NCBI RefSeq assembly: GCF_020662345.1
Contig: NZ_VMOA01000022.1
Span: forward strand, 19,054-83,053
Direction of reading: 5' to 3'
Length of the DNA: 64,000 bases
Source: Methylobacterium sp. W2
GTDB lineage: Bacteria > Pseudomonadota > Alphaproteobacteria > Rhizobiales > Beijerinckiaceae
In this document: positions 62,545 to 64,000 of the stretch, one piece after another
How positions within the stretch are numbered: the first letter of the stretch is position 1
Layout: each line of letters begins with the position of its first letter
The notes under the pieces: model-generated
The model's database searches: none
Told to the model about the DNA's origin: nothing
Seen by the model: only the letters and a program-made list of their open reading frames with translations
Program-made: the position numbers and the translations under genes

Positions 62545-62898
62545 ATGGTCCGCCGCGCGGCCCATTGGGCGATCCGGGGCTACCAGCTCACCCTGTCGAG
62601 CCTGATCGGCCGGCAATGCCGACACTGGCCGTCCTGCTCGGATTACACCGACGAGGCGATCCGCCGGCACGGAATGTGGCCTGGCGGCTGGATCGGGTTC
62701 TCGCGCATCTGCCGTTGCGGCCCCTTTGGCACGCATGGCATCGATCTCGTACCGGACGTCCTGCCGTCGCGCTCGGCTTGGTACGCCCCCTGGACCTATG
62801 GGCGCTGGCGCGGGGTGAACGCGCCGCCATCGCCGTTTGCGTGCGAGACGGCGGATAAGCCTGCACCACACGATACCGGGATGACCGGCTCTCGATGA
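62545..62898 (+). CDS. yidD: YidD, membrane protein insertion efficiency factor
   Basis: 117 residues. It shows the YidD pattern with conserved cysteines: GYQLTLSSLIGRQCRHWPSCSDYTDEAIRRHGMWPGGWIGFSRICRCGPFGTHGIDLVPD. It is an amphipathic inner-membrane-associated protein that aids YidC-dependent membrane protein insertion. It begins four bases after the SufU-like gene stop and is probably co-transcribed with it. The C-terminal 35 residues are variable. Confidence 0.94.
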   Translation: MVRRAAHWAIRGYQLTLSSLIGRQCRHWPSCSDYTDEAIRRHGMWPGGWIGFSRICRCGPFGTHGIDLVPDVLPSRSAWYAPWTYGRWRGVNAPPSPFACETADKPAPHDTGMTGSR

Positions 62899-62939
62899 GC
62901 GAGAGCTTTAGGGAGGCCCGTGTCTATCTGACAGGTGCC

Positions 62940-63395
62940 CTAACGCCGAAGCTCCCGCTGCCAAGCGTAGAGGTCCGATTCCAGCGAATTGATGGATCCG
63001 ACCGGGGAAGCGGTGCCCCCATGCGCACAATGATTCCTGACTGCGTAGGTCGCGAGGATCTTATTGAACGACGGCGAATGCCTGTCGAGCACGAGGGAAA
63101 GCCGGGTCTCGAACGGAACCTTCCGACCTCTGAGCGAATCGGCGTCCCATCCTCTCCGCTGCGTCCAATCCGCGTTTCCCGCGCGGGATGTCCTCGCGGC
63201 GGTGAAGACCTCGTTCACCGCGACCTCGAACTGCCCGAACATCAGCACGAAGACGCCCCGCTCCAACGTATCGCGTTTCTCGTCCAGCCTCGCCAGAGCC
63301 GCAATGTCTCCCGACGACGCCGACTTCATGGCTTCGCGTTGCCACTGCGCGAAGAACCAGTCGTAGGTTGCCTTGATCAAAGGCAGATGGTGCAT
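62940..63395 (-). CDS. HEPN-like protein, possible RNase toxin
   Basis: 151 residues, mainly alpha-helical. Near the C-terminus R120-N-H-C-A-H125 matches the HEPN RNase motif R-X4-H (commonly RNxxAH), within ATYAVRNHCAHGG. The N-terminal half is a long helix pair (LIKATYDWFFAQWQREAMK; FGQFEVAVNEVFTAA). The start ATG 63395 lies two bases after the stop of the upstream gene, which encodes a protein of similar size, so the pair is surely coupled. A toxin, nuclease or abortive defence role is inference from the motif and layout. Confidence 0.7.
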   Translation of the reverse strand: MHHLPLIKATYDWFFAQWQREAMKSASSGDIAALARLDEKRDTLERGVFVLMFGQFEVAVNEVFTAARTSRAGNADWTQRRGWDADSLRGRKVPFETRLSLVLDRHSPSFNKILATYAVRNHCAHGGTASPVGSINSLESDLYAWQRELRR

Positions 63396-63397
63396 CG

Positions 63398-63850
63398 TCA
63401 GGCCAAGCCAGTGAGAAGCTCTGGTGCATAGGGAATGCCGTCCGGCTGCCCGCTCGCTCTGAAGAGCTGCCAACTCGGCGTGCGAAACTGGTCCGCCTTG
63501 TCCACTAGAATGAAGGCCCCCTTGGAGGTGTAGAGGTCGACACGTCCATTCGCCCCGATGACCCACAGACCCTTCGGCTTGAACAGGGCATAGCCGCCTT
63601 CAGGGCCGTCGATCCTGAGGACAGGCTGCTCCGCCGGGGCAACCCCCTGTTTGCGCATGAGTTCTTCGTTCATCGGAACCGCGTCGGCCCGGGACACAGC
63701 CCAGCCCTGTTCGACGGCCCACTGTTCCGTTTTCCGGAAGAGCACGTTCAGCCGGCCGAGCCAATCGTCGACACGATGCTGGATATCCTCCTTCGACAGG
63801 TCGTCGTTGAGGGGCAATAAAAGATCGTCGTCATCGAGCACGAGGGCCAT
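63398..63850 (-). CDS. Uncharacterised partner of the HEPN-like protein
   Basis: 150 residues from ATG 63850 (an in-frame TTG at 63865 is an alternative). No family is recognised. An acidic N-terminus (LVLDDDDLLLPLNDDLSKEDI) is followed by a helix (VDDWLGRLNVLFRKTEQWAVEQGW) and a beta-rich second half (LRIDGPEGGYALFKPKGLWVIGANGRVDLYTSKGAFILVD). It is the first gene of a two-gene minus-strand unit, ending two bases before the HEPN-like gene, the usual position of an antitoxin. About 150 bases to the window end hold no clear gene. Confidence 0.65.
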   Translation of the reverse strand: MALVLDDDDLLLPLNDDLSKEDIQHRVDDWLGRLNVLFRKTEQWAVEQGWAVSRADAVPMNEELMRKQGVAPAEQPVLRIDGPEGGYALFKPKGLWVIGANGRVDLYTSKGAFILVDKADQFRTPSWQLFRASGQPDGIPYAPELLTGLA

Positions 63851-64000
63851 CCTTCGATCACTCAACTACGGTTCTGGCTACCGTCATTCAACATAGCACG
63901 AAGGCCCCCCGGCACGGGATCGATTTACGGGGCCGCTAGCCAATGCGACGATCCGGGCAACCCCACCTTGCCGCCCTCCCGGCCGTGTACCGCCCCCCTC

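Overview
The window is high-GC DNA with dense, mostly ATG-initiated genes and many four-base stop/start overlaps. It looks like a chromosomal segment of an alphaproteobacterium of the order Hyphomicrobiales, most like Methylobacterium or Methylorubrum. That assignment is inference, based on a class I lysyl-tRNA synthetase, a transaldolase-glucose-6-phosphate isomerase fusion, DUF3126 beside cysE, bacterial transglutaminase-like peptidases and an mmgR (alpha-r8) type small RNA. I see no rRNA, tRNA, prophage, insertion sequence or CRISPR array.

Layout. Positions 1-1007 hold the end of a SpeG-like acetyltransferase and a MazE/PemK-type toxin-antitoxin pair. Positions 1103-10092 (minus strand) form a sugar-phosphate operon read as GH15 glycoside hydrolase, transketolase, transaldolase-Pgi fusion, 6-phosphogluconate dehydrogenase and 6-phosphogluconolactonase. 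Positions 11175-25224 (plus strand) are a complete assimilatory nitrate cluster: nasT-nasS regulators, the nrtABD ABC importer, an FAD/NAD(P)H protein, a siroheme nitrite reductase, a 4Fe-4S/FAD reductase, molybdenum nitrate reductase NasA and siroheme synthase CysG. The nrtA leader contains a sigma-54 type promoter, two hairpins that fit the ANTAR-binding rule and an intrinsic terminator, so both the regulator and its RNA target are visible.

Positions 25375-35814 carry a penicillin-binding-type serine hydrolase, an SCO1 copper protein, a membrane glycosyltransferase, a periplasmic solute-binding protein, a nitronate monooxygenase, a purine (5-hydroxyisourate) degradation group with a transporter, and an RTX calcium-binding protein. 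Positions 36079-42624 carry lysS, a ParD antitoxin with a ParE toxin broken by an in-frame stop, a short-chain dehydrogenase, a tiny DUF1328 membrane protein, a ClC channel and a class II photolyase. An mmgR-like sRNA lies at about 42945-43024.

Positions 43064-54343 hold two orphan solute-binding proteins, a Wza-type export lipoprotein, a membrane alpha/beta hydrolase, gluconokinase, a HAD phosphatase, a lytic transglycosylase, an XRE-shikimate kinase fusion regulator, cysE-DUF3126 and a small membrane protein. Positions 54457-62898 hold two tandem transglutaminase-like peptidases, PilZ and PAS proteins, a rhomboid protease, a CBS protein, a patatin, hisI, folE, a SufU/IscU-like scaffold and yidD. 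The window ends with a minus-strand two-gene unit, 63850-62940, whose second product carries a HEPN-type RNxxAH motif.

Genes that work together: the pentose-phosphate operon recycles sugar phosphates and supplies NADPH; the nitrate cluster imports nitrate and reduces it to ammonium using siroheme made by the cluster's own CysG; the uraH/uraD group removes the unstable products of urate oxidation.
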